From: Collinsella ureilytica
Lineage (GTDB): Bacteria > Actinomycetota > Coriobacteriia > Coriobacteriales > Coriobacteriaceae
Direction of reading: 5' to 3'
Length of the DNA stretch: 64,000 bases
Assembly: GCF_019795105.1 (NCBI RefSeq)
Contig: NZ_JAIMFO010000009.1
Span: forward strand, 39,587 to 103,586
In this document: piece by piece, positions 57,301 through 64,000 of the stretch
How positions within the stretch are numbered: position 1 is the first letter of the stretch
Layout of the letters: each line of letters starts with the position of its first letter
Program-made: the position numbers and the translations under genes
The notes under the pieces: generated by a model
What the model saw: the letters and a program-made list of their open reading frames with translations, nothing else
What the model was told of the DNA's origin: nothing
The model's database searches: none

Positions 57301-58423
57301 TGTCCCAATTTCCTAAATTTTCCCATTTCTCAAACGCCATAGATACGGTCTCAACTAACTGTTCGGTGGTGGGTCGGACATAATGCTTGTCTGATATCGA
57401 ATTCCCAGCATGCCCCATGAGATGCTCCACATGCTCTAGGTCGGCTCCAAGTGTCCATCGCATGTATGTACGCCATGAGTTGCGTAGATTTCTAAGTAGA
57501 TAGCAGGGAAGACCGGCTGACTTACAAATACGTTTCCATTCAGACCGCCGATAATAATCTGTGACCGGCTCACCTAGCCCATTGTGAGTGAGTAGCCCGG
57601 TTCCTGCTCTCTTCGCAGCTTCTATCACGATTTTTGAGAATGGTTCGGGGATGATAACTGTGCGCTCGCTCTGTTCGTTTTTAAGCGTGTATTCCAACGT
57701 TCCGGAGTTATTCACCTGAGCTGTAATCGCAACAGCTGCACAGAGCATCCCGTTAGACGCGGTTATTGCCTGCACATCGGCACCTGTCGGGGCGAGGGAC
57801 TCGCCTACACGGCATGAGCCGAATGCCGCCAAAATGATAGCTACACGCAGCGGGCTATCCTTAGCAGCATTTACTAGCGCCGCGCATTCATCAAGCGTGT
57901 AAATTCCCTTGTCACGCTCAATCACGCCTTTTTTCTTATCGCTCGGGCGGTTGGTATCGTATCTCACTTTAAAGGGGTTCGCCGGTATCATCTCATAGCG
58001 AACGGCATACTCCATCACCGGGCGGAGCAAGCCCAAGGCTCGTTTCGTCTGAGAAGCCGTAAGGGTAAGTAACCATTCTTGTATCTCAATCGGGTGTACG
58101 TCGGTTACAAGCCTGTTTTCCCACTTATCCCGTACCCGGTTCCATGCGCTCTTGTAATTGATCAAGCTATTTTTTGATAGCGTCTTCTCAGCGCGCGGCC
58201 AATACCAACGCTCAAAAACATCACCTATAGTAACGCCTGGTGCGTCTTCATGGTGCGCTGTTTGCATCTGTGATAGATAGAGCCGCGCATCTTTTCTAGA
58301 GCCGTGAATCGTCTTAGAACAGCGCCGGTAGCCTTTTCCATCGTGCATATCGCCCCACCAACGGACGCGCCAACGGTTAGTCCCCGCTTTCTCGATGCAT
58401 CCGTATGCGCTTCGCTGTGCCAT
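57296..58423 (-). CDS. int: Tyrosine recombinase, prophage integrase
   Basis: 375 residues. N-terminal arm-binding part (WRVRWWGDMHDGKGYRRCSK), SAM-like core-binding domain (WYWPRAEKTLSKNSLINYKS, about 90-170), and catalytic domain: box I Arg in AAFGSCRVGESLA (about 203), box II LRNLRNSWRTYMRW, LMGHAGNS, and the nucleophile Tyr in DKHYVRPT. In box II the usual H-x-x-R reads R-N-L-R, so the His is replaced. Integrates the phage at the adjacent site. It lies at the extreme left end of the prophage, pointing outward, as is normal for temperate phages of Gram-positives. Confidence 0.9.
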   Translation of the reverse strand: MAQRSAYGCIEKAGTNRWRVRWWGDMHDGKGYRRCSKTIHGSRKDARLYLSQMQTAHHEDAPGVTIGDVFERWYWPRAEKTLSKNSLINYKSAWNRVRDKWENRLVTDVHPIEIQEWLLTLTASQTKRALGLLRPVMEYAVRYEMIPANPFKVRYDTNRPSDKKKGVIERDKGIYTLDECAALVNAAKDSPLRVAIILAAFGSCRVGESLAPTGADVQAITASNGMLCAAVAITAQVNNSGTLEYTLKNEQSERTVIIPEPFSKIVIEAAKRAGTGLLTHNGLGEPVTDYYRRSEWKRICKSAGLPCYLLRNLRNSWRTYMRWTLGADLEHVEHLMGHAGNSISDKHYVRPTTEQLVETVSMAFEKWENLGNWDK

Positions 58424-58567
58424 TGGCTCTCCTCCTTACGCTATGGGAGAAAGAAGGCGAGGGTTCCGTAGAAGTCCCCCCGCCATAGCCGACTTAAAGC
58501 CTACCATTATCCGCCTTCACACTTATAATGGCTTTGTCTCTCCACCGTGTGTGCGATGAGACCCTCT

Positions 58568-58589
58568 GGGGGCGTTTAGTAGCGCCCCC
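58568..58589. terminator. GC-rich hairpin after the repressor gene
   Basis: GGGGGCG (58568-58574) pairs with CGCCCCC (58583-58589), loop of eight. It lies 17 bases past the stop of the leftward repressor gene. There is no T run on that strand, so termination is uncertain. Confidence 0.4.
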
Positions 58590-58605
58590 TGCTTTTCAGA
58601 AACTG

Positions 58606-58977
58606 CTAGACCGCTTTCTTTTTCTCAACTTGCCGCGAATCTACCTCTGACGCTTTTGACATGCCCGCATAATCGCGGGCAGTCATTGTTAGGGCGCGTC
58701 GCCTTTCAGGTGTAGCTGCACGATAGTCACGCAATAAAATCTCTTCATCATGTGAAATGTGCGGCGACCCGGTCATTGGGTGGTCTTCGTACCAACCAAG
58801 CAACTCATTTAGATCTGTATTCAATGCAACTGCGATATTCCATGCTTGGCTAATATCCGGAAGCGTTTTGCCCAGCTCCCAATTCCCAACAGTTTTTATA
58901 TCCACTGATAGAAGGGCAGCAAGATTTCCCTGCGTTATCCCTCTAGCTTTACGCAATTCCCGAATTTTAAGCTTCAT
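58606..58977 (-). CDS. XRE-family phage repressor (CI-like)
   Basis: 123 residues from ATG 58977 (GGAGG five bases upstream); a further ATG at 59001 lacks a site. N-terminal HTH: LKIRELRKARGITQGNLAALL, VDIKTVGNWELGKTLPD, TDLNELLGWYEDHP. The C-terminal ~55 residues are helical (RDYRAATPERRRALTMTARDYAG), with no peptidase domain, so it is not LexA-like self-cleaving. Divergent from the Cro-like gene across an operator region, which is the classical lysogeny switch. Confidence 0.85.
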   Translation of the reverse strand: MKLKIRELRKARGITQGNLAALLSVDIKTVGNWELGKTLPDISQAWNIAVALNTDLNELLGWYEDHPMTGSPHISHDEEILLRDYRAATPERRRALTMTARDYAGMSKASEVDSRQVEKKKAV

Positions 58978-59055
58978 ATCAGCCTCCAATCCCAAGGTCA
59001 CAAGACGAGTTTATAAGATCAATCTAATATAGGCAAATTTTTTCGTATTTAACTA

Positions 59056-59110
59056 TTGACATAAGAAATAACTTCCCTATAGTTGATGGCATAGGGAATA
59101 TGTTCCCTAT
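59056..59110. promoter_or_regulatory. Lysogeny-switch operator and rightward promoter
   Basis: Rightward promoter TTGACA (59056-59061), 16-base spacer, TATAGT (59078-59083). Three half-sites overlap or follow it: TTCCCTAT 59073-59080, ATAGGGAA 59091-59098 and TTCCCTAT 59103-59110. The last two form an 8+4+8 perfect palindrome. A leftward promoter for the repressor (TTGCCT / TATAAA) lies in the AT-rich stretch near 59012-59038. Confidence 0.7.
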
Positions 59111-59132
59111 TTGATAGGTAGGAGGTGACACT

Positions 59133-59354
59133 TTGGAATTCGATTTGAGCCGCGTTGCAGAGAACATCCGAATGTATAGGGCGCGAAAAGATATTAGCCA
59201 GCGAGAGCTAGCGCGGTTGACCCATTCGCACCCGGGGTCTGTTTTCAAATGGGAAGACGGGTCTGTTGTCCCCGGGGTGAACAAATTATTTGCAATCGCT
59301 GAGGCGCTTGGGGTGACCCCTAATGACTTAGTCGGATGGACTGCAAAAAACTAA
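59133..59354 (+). CDS. XRE-family Cro-like regulator
   Basis: 73 residues from TTG 59133 with GGAGGTGACAC upstream. Almost the whole protein is one HTH domain: VAENIRMYRARKDISQREL, ARLTHSHPGSVFKWEDGSVV, LGVTPNDLVGW. It is the first gene of the rightward phage transcript and lies directly behind the operator, so it probably represses the CI-like gene during early lytic growth. Confidence 0.85.
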   Translation: MEFDLSRVAENIRMYRARKDISQRELARLTHSHPGSVFKWEDGSVVPGVNKLFAIAEALGVTPNDLVGWTAKN

Positions 59355-59390
59355 TTGTCAATAACCAGACCACAGCCTAAAGGCAACTCC

Positions 59391-59410
59391 GTTCTTTGAA
59401 AACTGCATAG
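59391..59410 (+). promoter_or_regulatory. rRNA-like boxA in the phage early leader
   Basis: GTTCTTTGAAAACTGCATAG closely resembles the boxA antitermination element found in Firmicute/Actinobacteria 16S-23S leaders and spacers (CTCTTTGAAAACTGAAT-like). It lies in the 59355-59591 stretch between the Cro-like and excisionase-like genes. Confidence 0.5.
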
Positions 59411-59531
59411 AGCGTCGCTAACACCGACGGAAAGGCGTACGCCTCGCATGGTAAGGCGGTCGAGTTTGAGTCAGAGACTCGCTAAACAGGCTCGCGGGGA
59501 GGTGTACCCCCAGAAGAAAACACATCACATC

Positions 59532-59570
59532 AAAAAAAGAAAGGCTACCACCCACCAAGAGGAGCCTTTC
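59532..59570 (-). terminator. Leftward intrinsic terminator inside the rightward phage operon
   Basis: On the minus strand GAAAGGCT (59570-59563) pairs with AGCCTTTC (59546-59539) and is followed directly by seven T. It is oriented against the genes on both sides, just upstream of the AAGGAGG of the next gene. Confidence 0.6.
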
Positions 59571-59591
59571 TCGACCAAAAAGGAGGTCAAC

Positions 59592-59909
59592 ATGAATACT
59601 ACTACAAAGCAGACGCGCCGTGAAGGCGTAACAGACCTGCTAGCACGCCTTGAAAGTGTGCGCTCGCGTATGGATATCGCAGAAGCGATTGATGTATCAA
59701 CCGCGCTTAAGTTCGCAGTTGCGGCGGGCTTGCCCCCGAAACTCGCATACACATTCTCAGAAACAGCCCGATTCACCGGCTTTGATGAGCGAAGCCTTCG
59801 AAATGAAATGGACGCAGGGCGGCTCCATGCCGTCTGTCCGGTTGGTCAGGCACGCGGTTACCGCATCCCGGTCAAAGAGGTTGACCGTTGGATGGAAGAG
59901 GAGTTCTAA
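59592..59909 (+). CDS. Excisionase-like HTH DNA-binding protein
   Basis: 105 residues from ATG 59592, with AAGGAGG five bases upstream; the frame is open to 59448 but that extension spans the terminator hairpin. The C-terminal half is a MerR/excisionase-type winged helix (SETARFTGFDERSLRNEMDA, HAVCPVGQARGYRIPVKEVD, RWMEEEF). The N-terminal half is helical (VTDLLARLESVRSRMDIAEA). It may direct excision or act as an early regulator. The stop is followed at once by the ATG of the antirepressor. Confidence 0.7.
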   Translation: MNTTTKQTRREGVTDLLARLESVRSRMDIAEAIDVSTALKFAVAAGLPPKLAYTFSETARFTGFDERSLRNEMDAGRLHAVCPVGQARGYRIPVKEVDRWMEEEF

Positions 59910-60635
59910 ATGAATATTATCGAATTCGGCTCCGAGCAATTCGGAGCATTGCGCACCGTCGAATCAGATGGGCGCGTGTATTTCTGCGGTCGCGATGTTG
60001 CTACCGCGCTTGGATACGTTAATACCAAAGACGCTATCGCACGTCATTGCAAGGGGGTCGTGAAACGCTACCCCCTTACGACAGCAGGCGGAACGCAAGA
60101 AGTTCGCTTCATTTCCGAAGGCGATCTCTATCGCCTTGTCGCGTCCTCAAAGCTCGAAAGCGCTCAGAAGTTCGAAACATGGGTATTCGACGAGGTACTA
60201 CCCGCCATCCGCCGAGACGGTGGGTACATGACAACCTCACCAGACGAAACACCTGAGGAAACCATGGCGCGTGCGGTACTGATTGCCGAGCGCACCATTG
60301 AGCGCCAACGTAGGCAAATAGCAGCAATGCAGACACATGCAAAGATTGGGCGCGCCATCTCAGATGAAGACGGCCTGATCACGGTTACAGAAGCCGCACG
60401 CTACATTGCAAGTCTCAACCCGCTAGTTCGTCGCCATCATCTCACCGACTTCCTGCGCGATCGTGAGCTTATGTGCAAAGCAAGCACCGCCCCAACACGC
60501 AGGGCAATTGATCAGGGCTGCATGAAACAAGTTGCTTCCCCGCCGATCCAGCACAGCGACGGGACAATCACCCGCCAAGCATACGGGAAGCTCACCGCTA
60601 AAGGCTTAGCGCTGTTGGTGAGGGAGTTCGCATGA
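59910..60635 (+). CDS. Phage antirepressor, BRO-N plus KilAC/ANT domain
   Basis: 241 residues. N-terminal BRO domain (LRTVESDGRVYFCGRDVATA, LGYVNTKDAIARHCKGVVKR, FISEGDLYRLVASSKLESAQ, WVFDEVLPAIRRDGGYM), coiled linker (IERQRRQIAAMQ), and C-terminal KilAC/ANT domain (LITVTEAARYIASLNPLVRR, LTDFLRDRELMC, YGKLTAKGLALLVREF). Such proteins counteract the prophage repressor or regulate early genes. Start ATG follows the preceding TAA without a gap. Confidence 0.92.
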   Translation: MNIIEFGSEQFGALRTVESDGRVYFCGRDVATALGYVNTKDAIARHCKGVVKRYPLTTAGGTQEVRFISEGDLYRLVASSKLESAQKFETWVFDEVLPAIRRDGGYMTTSPDETPEETMARAVLIAERTIERQRRQIAAMQTHAKIGRAISDEDGLITVTEAARYIASLNPLVRRHHLTDFLRDRELMCKASTAPTRRAIDQGCMKQVASPPIQHSDGTITRQAYGKLTAKGLALLVREFA

Positions 60636-60733
60636 TGCTAAATGACTTAACTGATCAGCAGCGCAATATCTTAGGCGCTATCTTCTTCATCGCGCTCATG
60701 CTTGTTACCGGTTTGATTGAGGGCACGGCATGA
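60632..60733 (+). CDS. Very small membrane protein in the phage early operon
   Basis: 33 residues, MMLNDLTDQQRNILGAIFFI followed by ALMLVTGLIEGTA: a short polar start and one hydrophobic helix. ATGA overlaps join it to the antirepressor stop and to the start of the nuclease gene. That tight packing and the helix are the only evidence that it is real. Function unknown. Confidence 0.6.
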   Translation: MMLNDLTDQQRNILGAIFFIALMLVTGLIEGTA

Positions 60734-61182
60734 GCGTAGCTAAGAAAAAAGGCACCACATTTGAAACAGCCGTGGTCAAAGCACTCAGAGCCGGGCTTGA
60801 AGATGACCGAGTTGAGCGCCGTGCACTTCATGGTAATAAAGACATGGGTGATATCTACGGGATTTATGCTCATGCGTTTCATGCAATAGCTGAGTGCAAA
60901 GCCCACAAACGCATAACGCCTGGTCTCATTGCCGAGTGGCGCTCACAGACAGTAATAGAGCGCGGAAATGCTGATGCAGATATCGGCATGCTTATTGTAA
61001 AGGTTTACCGCGCTCCAATTCTTCAATCACAAGTCCACGTTACCACCGCTGATTACCTGCGTCTCGCTGGTCAAACGTCGGTATCTGGTGAGTGGGCTGA
61101 GAGTCGTTGGGTGCAGATCACACTTGAAGAAGCAATTGATTTGATCCGATTTGGGATCGGAAAGGATGAAAGCAATGATTAG
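60730..61182 (+). CDS. Phage PD-(D/E)XK nuclease, Holliday-junction-resolvase-like
   Basis: 150 residues. The core reads KGTTFETAVVKAL, RRALHGNKDMGDIYGI (catalytic Asp in GDI) and HAIAECKAHKRI (E-x-K), followed by a helical region and WVQITLEEAIDLIRF. That is the nuclease fold with Asp...Glu-x-Lys, as in phage resolvase-like or VRR-type enzymes. It is immediately upstream of, and overlapping, the YqaJ exonuclease gene, so a role in recombination or replication-intermediate processing is likely. Confidence 0.72.
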   Translation: MSVAKKKGTTFETAVVKALRAGLEDDRVERRALHGNKDMGDIYGIYAHAFHAIAECKAHKRITPGLIAEWRSQTVIERGNADADIGMLIVKVYRAPILQSQVHVTTADYLRLAGQTSVSGEWAESRWVQITLEEAIDLIRFGIGKDESND

Positions 61183-62146
61183 TGGTGAGGGAGAGTACTT
61201 TGACCTCATACGTTTTGATGGAACTGAGGAAGAGATTCACGATTCTTGGCTTTGTTTGCGCCGACAAGGCATCGGAGGATCTGATGTTGCAGCCATCATG
61301 GGTCTCTCGCCTTGGTCGTCCCCGTATCGTGTGTGGCTTGATAAAACCACAGGTGTATCTGAAGACATTTCAGGCAAATCCGCAGTCATGTGGGGCAACA
61401 TTCTTGAGCCTGTGGTAGGCGAGCATTACAAGCAAAACCACCCCGAGCGCACGATTCGGCGTGTAAATGCCATTGCCCGCTCAATTGAGCGCCCATGGGC
61501 GCAGGCATCACTTGATTATGAGGTCAAAGACCCTGAGCTTGGTTGGGGCGTGCTCGAGATTAAAACCGCAGGTCTTCGCAGTGCTGATAAGTGGGAGAGC
61601 GGTGTACCGCTGTTTTACCAGACACAGGTCGCCCACTACCTCTCAGTTACCGGTCGTCCCTTTGCTGACGTAGCCGTGCTCATCGGCGGGCAAGACTACC
61701 GTGAGTACCGCATCATGCGCGACGAGGAAGACATCAAGGCGGTTAACGCCGCTGTTGATAACTTCTGGAACAAGGCGGTTAAAGGTGGTGAGGAGCCAGA
61801 CCCGGCGGCTGTTGATAACTCATACATCATCAATGCCCATCCAAGAGCTACAGAAGACTTCTTAGAGCTTGGGCAAACGCCTGACGTGCTCGCTGAGTAC
61901 CTTGCCGCCTGCGATGCATGCAAGGTCGCAGATGAGAATAAGAAGCGCCTCTCTTCAGAGCTGAAACTCAAAATGGGAGACCATAGGGGCATCGTATCAC
62001 CAGCAGGTAAAATCGCGTGGATTCGCACTAGCTCGACCCGTTTTGATTCTAAGCGCTTTGATGCAGATCATCCGGGGCTTCGCGCCATGTATTCCACTGA
62101 GTATATGCGCGACGGTGGTTTGCGCTTCTCACCTGCGAAAAACTAA
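61166..62146 (+). CDS. YqaJ-type viral recombinase, lambda-exonuclease family
   Basis: 326 residues from ATG 61166 (another ATG at 61175 follows GGAAAGG by nine bases). YqaJ motifs: RRQGIGGSDVAAIMGLSPWS, NILEPVVGEHY, ASLDYEV (catalytic Asp), GWGVLEIKTA (E-x-K) and YQTQVAHYLSVTG. The C-terminal part is helical with LSSELKLKMGDHRGI. It degrades the 5' strand to make 3' single-strand tails for the RecT annealase encoded next. Confidence 0.92.
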   Translation: MKAMISGEGEYFDLIRFDGTEEEIHDSWLCLRRQGIGGSDVAAIMGLSPWSSPYRVWLDKTTGVSEDISGKSAVMWGNILEPVVGEHYKQNHPERTIRRVNAIARSIERPWAQASLDYEVKDPELGWGVLEIKTAGLRSADKWESGVPLFYQTQVAHYLSVTGRPFADVAVLIGGQDYREYRIMRDEEDIKAVNAAVDNFWNKAVKGGEEPDPAAVDNSYIINAHPRATEDFLELGQTPDVLAEYLAACDACKVADENKKRLSSELKLKMGDHRGIVSPAGKIAWIRTSSTRFDSKRFDADHPGLRAMYSTEYMRDGGLRFSPAKN

Positions 62147-62174
62147 TGACAACTAATAGAAGGGAATTATAACA

Positions 62175-63035
62175 ATGGGAGCAATTGCTAAGGCATCAAC
62201 TGAGATTAAGAAGTCTGAAAACACCGGTTTTAAGGGCTTGCTTGAGCGTAATTGGAACCGAATTTCTGCAGTGGCACCGCGCCATATGAACCGTGACCGC
62301 ATGTTTCAGCTGGCACTTTCCGCATACAACCAAACGCCCGAGTTAGCTCAGTGCAGCCCTGCGAGTGTACTTGGCTGCCTCATGAAGTGTACGGCTCTTG
62401 GCATGGAGCCATCCGCAGTTGACGGGCTGGGACGTGCCTATATCTTGCCGTTTAACAACAAGAAGACCGGGCGCAAAGAGGCAACCTTCATCCTTGGCTA
62501 CAAGGGCATGATTGACCTTGCACGGCGCTCAGGTGAGCTTCGAGATATTAGTGCTCGCGTCGTGCATGAGGGAGACGAGTTCGAGTATGAGTACGGGCTA
62601 AATGAGACCCTGCGCCACGTTCCAAGTACTGAGCCGATCGACAACCGCCCACTTACTCACGTATACATGGTCGCTCACTTTAAGGACGGCGGGCACTACA
62701 TCGACGTGATGACAAAACAAGAGGTAGAAGCGGTCAAGCGCCGCTCCAAGGCGGGCAAGTATGGTCCTTGGGCAACTGACTATGAGGCAATGGCGATGAA
62801 GTCTGTTATTCGCCGTGCCTTTAAGTTCTTGCCGGTATCTGTTGAGGGCGCAGAGGCAGCAGCGGCTGACGAGACGGTGCAGGTCTTCAACGAAGAAGAG
62901 GATATGCCGCTCATTGAGACGCAGCCGAACTATGAGACCGAAGAGGTGCCTGAGGGCGTAGATCCTGAGACCGGAGAGGTCGTAGACGCTCAACCAGCAG
63001 AGTCGCAAGCTAAGCCCGGCTCTTACTCATTCTAA
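62175..63035 (+). CDS. recT: RecT single-strand annealing protein
   Basis: 286 residues. RecT family blocks: FQLALSAYNQTPELAQCSPA, SVLGCLMKCTALGMEPSAVD, GRAYILPFNN, ATFILGYKGMIDLARRSGEL, VVHEGDEFEYEYG, YMVAHFKDGGHYIDVMTKQE, and the PWATDYEAMAMKSVIRRAFK motif. The C-terminus is acidic (about 235-286). It works with the YqaJ exonuclease in phage recombination. Confidence 0.95.
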   Translation: MGAIAKASTEIKKSENTGFKGLLERNWNRISAVAPRHMNRDRMFQLALSAYNQTPELAQCSPASVLGCLMKCTALGMEPSAVDGLGRAYILPFNNKKTGRKEATFILGYKGMIDLARRSGELRDISARVVHEGDEFEYEYGLNETLRHVPSTEPIDNRPLTHVYMVAHFKDGGHYIDVMTKQEVEAVKRRSKAGKYGPWATDYEAMAMKSVIRRAFKFLPVSVEGAEAAAADETVQVFNEEEDMPLIETQPNYETEEVPEGVDPETGEVVDAQPAESQAKPGSYSF

Positions 63036-63084
63036 GAATTTGATAGCCATTGCATAAACGATCAAAAATTATAAAGGAGAAAAC

Positions 63085-63513
63085 ATGACCATGAATCGGG
63101 TTTGCCTGATCGGCAATCTTACCCATGATCCTGAACTACGTGCCACACGCAACGGAGCGCAGGTGCTGAATTTCAATCTCGCTGTAAATGAGCGATTTAA
63201 AAACCAGCAGACCGGCGAGTGGGAGCACGTCCCTTGTTTTGTTCCCTGCGTCATGTTCGGGGCGCGTGCTGAATCTGTATCCCGCTACCTCTTTAAAGGC
63301 TCAAAGGTTGGCGTTGATGGTCGCCTGAAGTACAACGCGTGGGAAGCAGAAGACGGAACAAAGCGCAGCAAACTAGAGGTGGTTATTGATAAGCTCGAGT
63401 TTTTAACATCGCGCAATAACGACCAAGCGTCGGCACAGCAGGGGGGCTACCAGCAATACCAGCAAGCGCCCGCTCAGCAGGCACCGGTATATGACGAAGA
63501 CATCCCGTTTTAG
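63085..63513 (+). CDS. ssb: Phage single-stranded DNA-binding protein
   Basis: 142 residues; AAAGGAG upstream. OB fold: MNRVCLIGNLTHDPELRATR, VLNFNLAVNERFKN, WEHVPCFVPCVMFGARAESV, LFKGSKVGVDGRLKYNAWE and LEVVIDKLEFL. Gln-rich linker (about 115-135) and the canonical acidic tip DEDIPF that recruits replication partners. Shorter than typical chromosomal SSB, as usual in phages. Confidence 0.95.
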   Translation: MTMNRVCLIGNLTHDPELRATRNGAQVLNFNLAVNERFKNQQTGEWEHVPCFVPCVMFGARAESVSRYLFKGSKVGVDGRLKYNAWEAEDGTKRSKLEVVIDKLEFLTSRNNDQASAQQGGYQQYQQAPAQQAPVYDEDIPF

Positions 63514-63551
63514 AACAACGGCAAAGACATTATGAAGGAGGTGATTAAAAC

Positions 63552-64000
63552 ATGGCTGAAGCATTCTCTGTATCAGAGAAAATCGGTGAGGTGTGCTCCG
63601 CTCTAGAAGAACCAGACCGAAAAGAACTAATCTACGCTCTACATATGTATGGCATGTTCGGTGAAGAAGTTGAGTTGTCAGCTGTACATAAAGTTATGTT
63701 CGACTTGCTCAAAAAAGAAATTGATTACTCAAAGTCCATGCGAGCTAGAGGAGCAAAAGGCGGACGAAAAAAAGCCGCCAATGCTAAGAAAAATTCTAGC
63801 AAAGCTCTACCAAAGAAAGATAAGGTAGATGGCGCTATTTCTTCAGAGAATTCTGCAGCAGAGGGCTACCAAACGCCTAGCAAAGCTCTAGCAGAGGGCT
63901 ACCAAACGCCTAGCAAAGCTCTAGCAGAGGGCTACCAAACGCCTAGCAAAGCTCTAGCAGAGGGCTACCAAACGCCTAGCAAAGCTCTAGCAGAGGGCTA
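63552..64000 (+). CDS. Phage DUF6291-like protein with tandem 11-residue repeats, truncated by window end
   Basis: Starts at ATG 63552 behind AAGGAGGTGATT. The first ~80 residues resemble the DUF6291-type phage domain (LYALHMYGMFGEE-like spacing, VMFDLLKKEIDYSKSMRARG, AKGGRKK). A Lys/Ser-rich linker leads to perfect repeats of AEGYQTPSKAL starting at codon 103, which continue past the window edge. Relatives usually carry a conserved replication or DNA-binding C-terminus, which is not visible here. Function unknown. Confidence 0.7.
   Translation, partial: MAEAFSVSEKIGEVCSALEEPDRKELIYALHMYGMFGEEVELSAVHKVMFDLLKKEIDYSKSMRARGAKGGRKKAANAKKNSSKALPKKDKVDGAISSENSAAEGYQTPSKALAEGYQTPSKALAEGYQTPSKALAEGYQTPSKALAEG
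63858..64000 (+). repeat. Perfect 33-bp coding tandem repeat, at least 4.3 copies
   Basis: Units 63858-63890, 63891-63923, 63924-63956 and 63957-63989 are identical at the DNA level, and a fifth begins at 63990. A partial ancestor (CTAGCAAAGCTCTACC) occurs near 63798. The repeats may continue to the right. Confidence 0.92.

Noticed and set aside
63858-64000. CRISPR array at the right edge
   Set aside because: Direct repeats have no spacers, keep an open frame and are 33 bp head to tail.

Overview
The window looks like a chromosomal segment of an actinobacterium of the class Coriobacteriia, probably near Atopobium/Lancefieldella/Olsenella. That is an inference from gene content: a helix-turn-helix/alanine-aminotransferase fusion, LPKTG surface proteins, two LTA-synthase-like proteins, Elp3 and a roughly balanced base composition. 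No rRNA, tRNA or CRISPR array was recognised. The left edge cuts an IS30-family transposase gene, and the right edge cuts a prophage.

Region 1 (1-10.8 kb) is accessory DNA. It holds the IS30 end, a two-subunit siderophore-type ABC exporter/importer pair with a divergent AraC regulator, and a patchwork of broken genes: the 3' part of a large surface glycosidase, a fragment of a conjugative element, and the 3' end of a Cna-B/LPKTG adhesin. One frameshift in the glycosidase is explained exactly by a 7-bp tandem duplication.

Region 2 (10.8-33 kb) is mostly core. It holds the HTH-AlaA fusion with its operator array, an RGG-repeat winged-helix protein, a leftward operon (Trm9-like methyltransferase, TrmB, DUF3516 helicase) divergent from Elp3 and a spermidine-synthase-like protein, an Lhr-type helicase, a rubredoxin/glutamate-synthase protein, a Fur-family regulator, an LTA-synthase-like protein, and a TerB-N/BrxD-type ATPase pair. 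The helicase, ATPase and TerB protein look like a known three-gene module that has been split here by unrelated genes.

Region 3 (33-56.9 kb) is housekeeping: CoaE, a lytic transglycosylase, UvrB, an LPKTG surface protein, Mrp, a flavoprotein, a second LTA-synthase-like protein, UvrA with a LexA-like box, a polar amino-acid ABC transporter whose permease carries an unusual extracytoplasmic domain, YaaA, an M18 aminopeptidase, a DUF389 membrane protein and DNA polymerase I. Gene-free gaps repeatedly contain diverged tandem repeats of unrelated sequence.

Region 4 (56.9 kb to the end) is the left arm of a prophage. It has integrase, a CI-like/Cro-like switch with symmetric operators, an excisionase-like protein, an rRNA-like boxA in the early leader, an antirepressor, a PD-(D/E)XK nuclease, a YqaJ exonuclease, RecT, SSB, and a truncated protein with perfect 33-bp repeats. 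It abuts the last ~110 codons of a type III restriction gene, suggesting the phage interrupts that gene.
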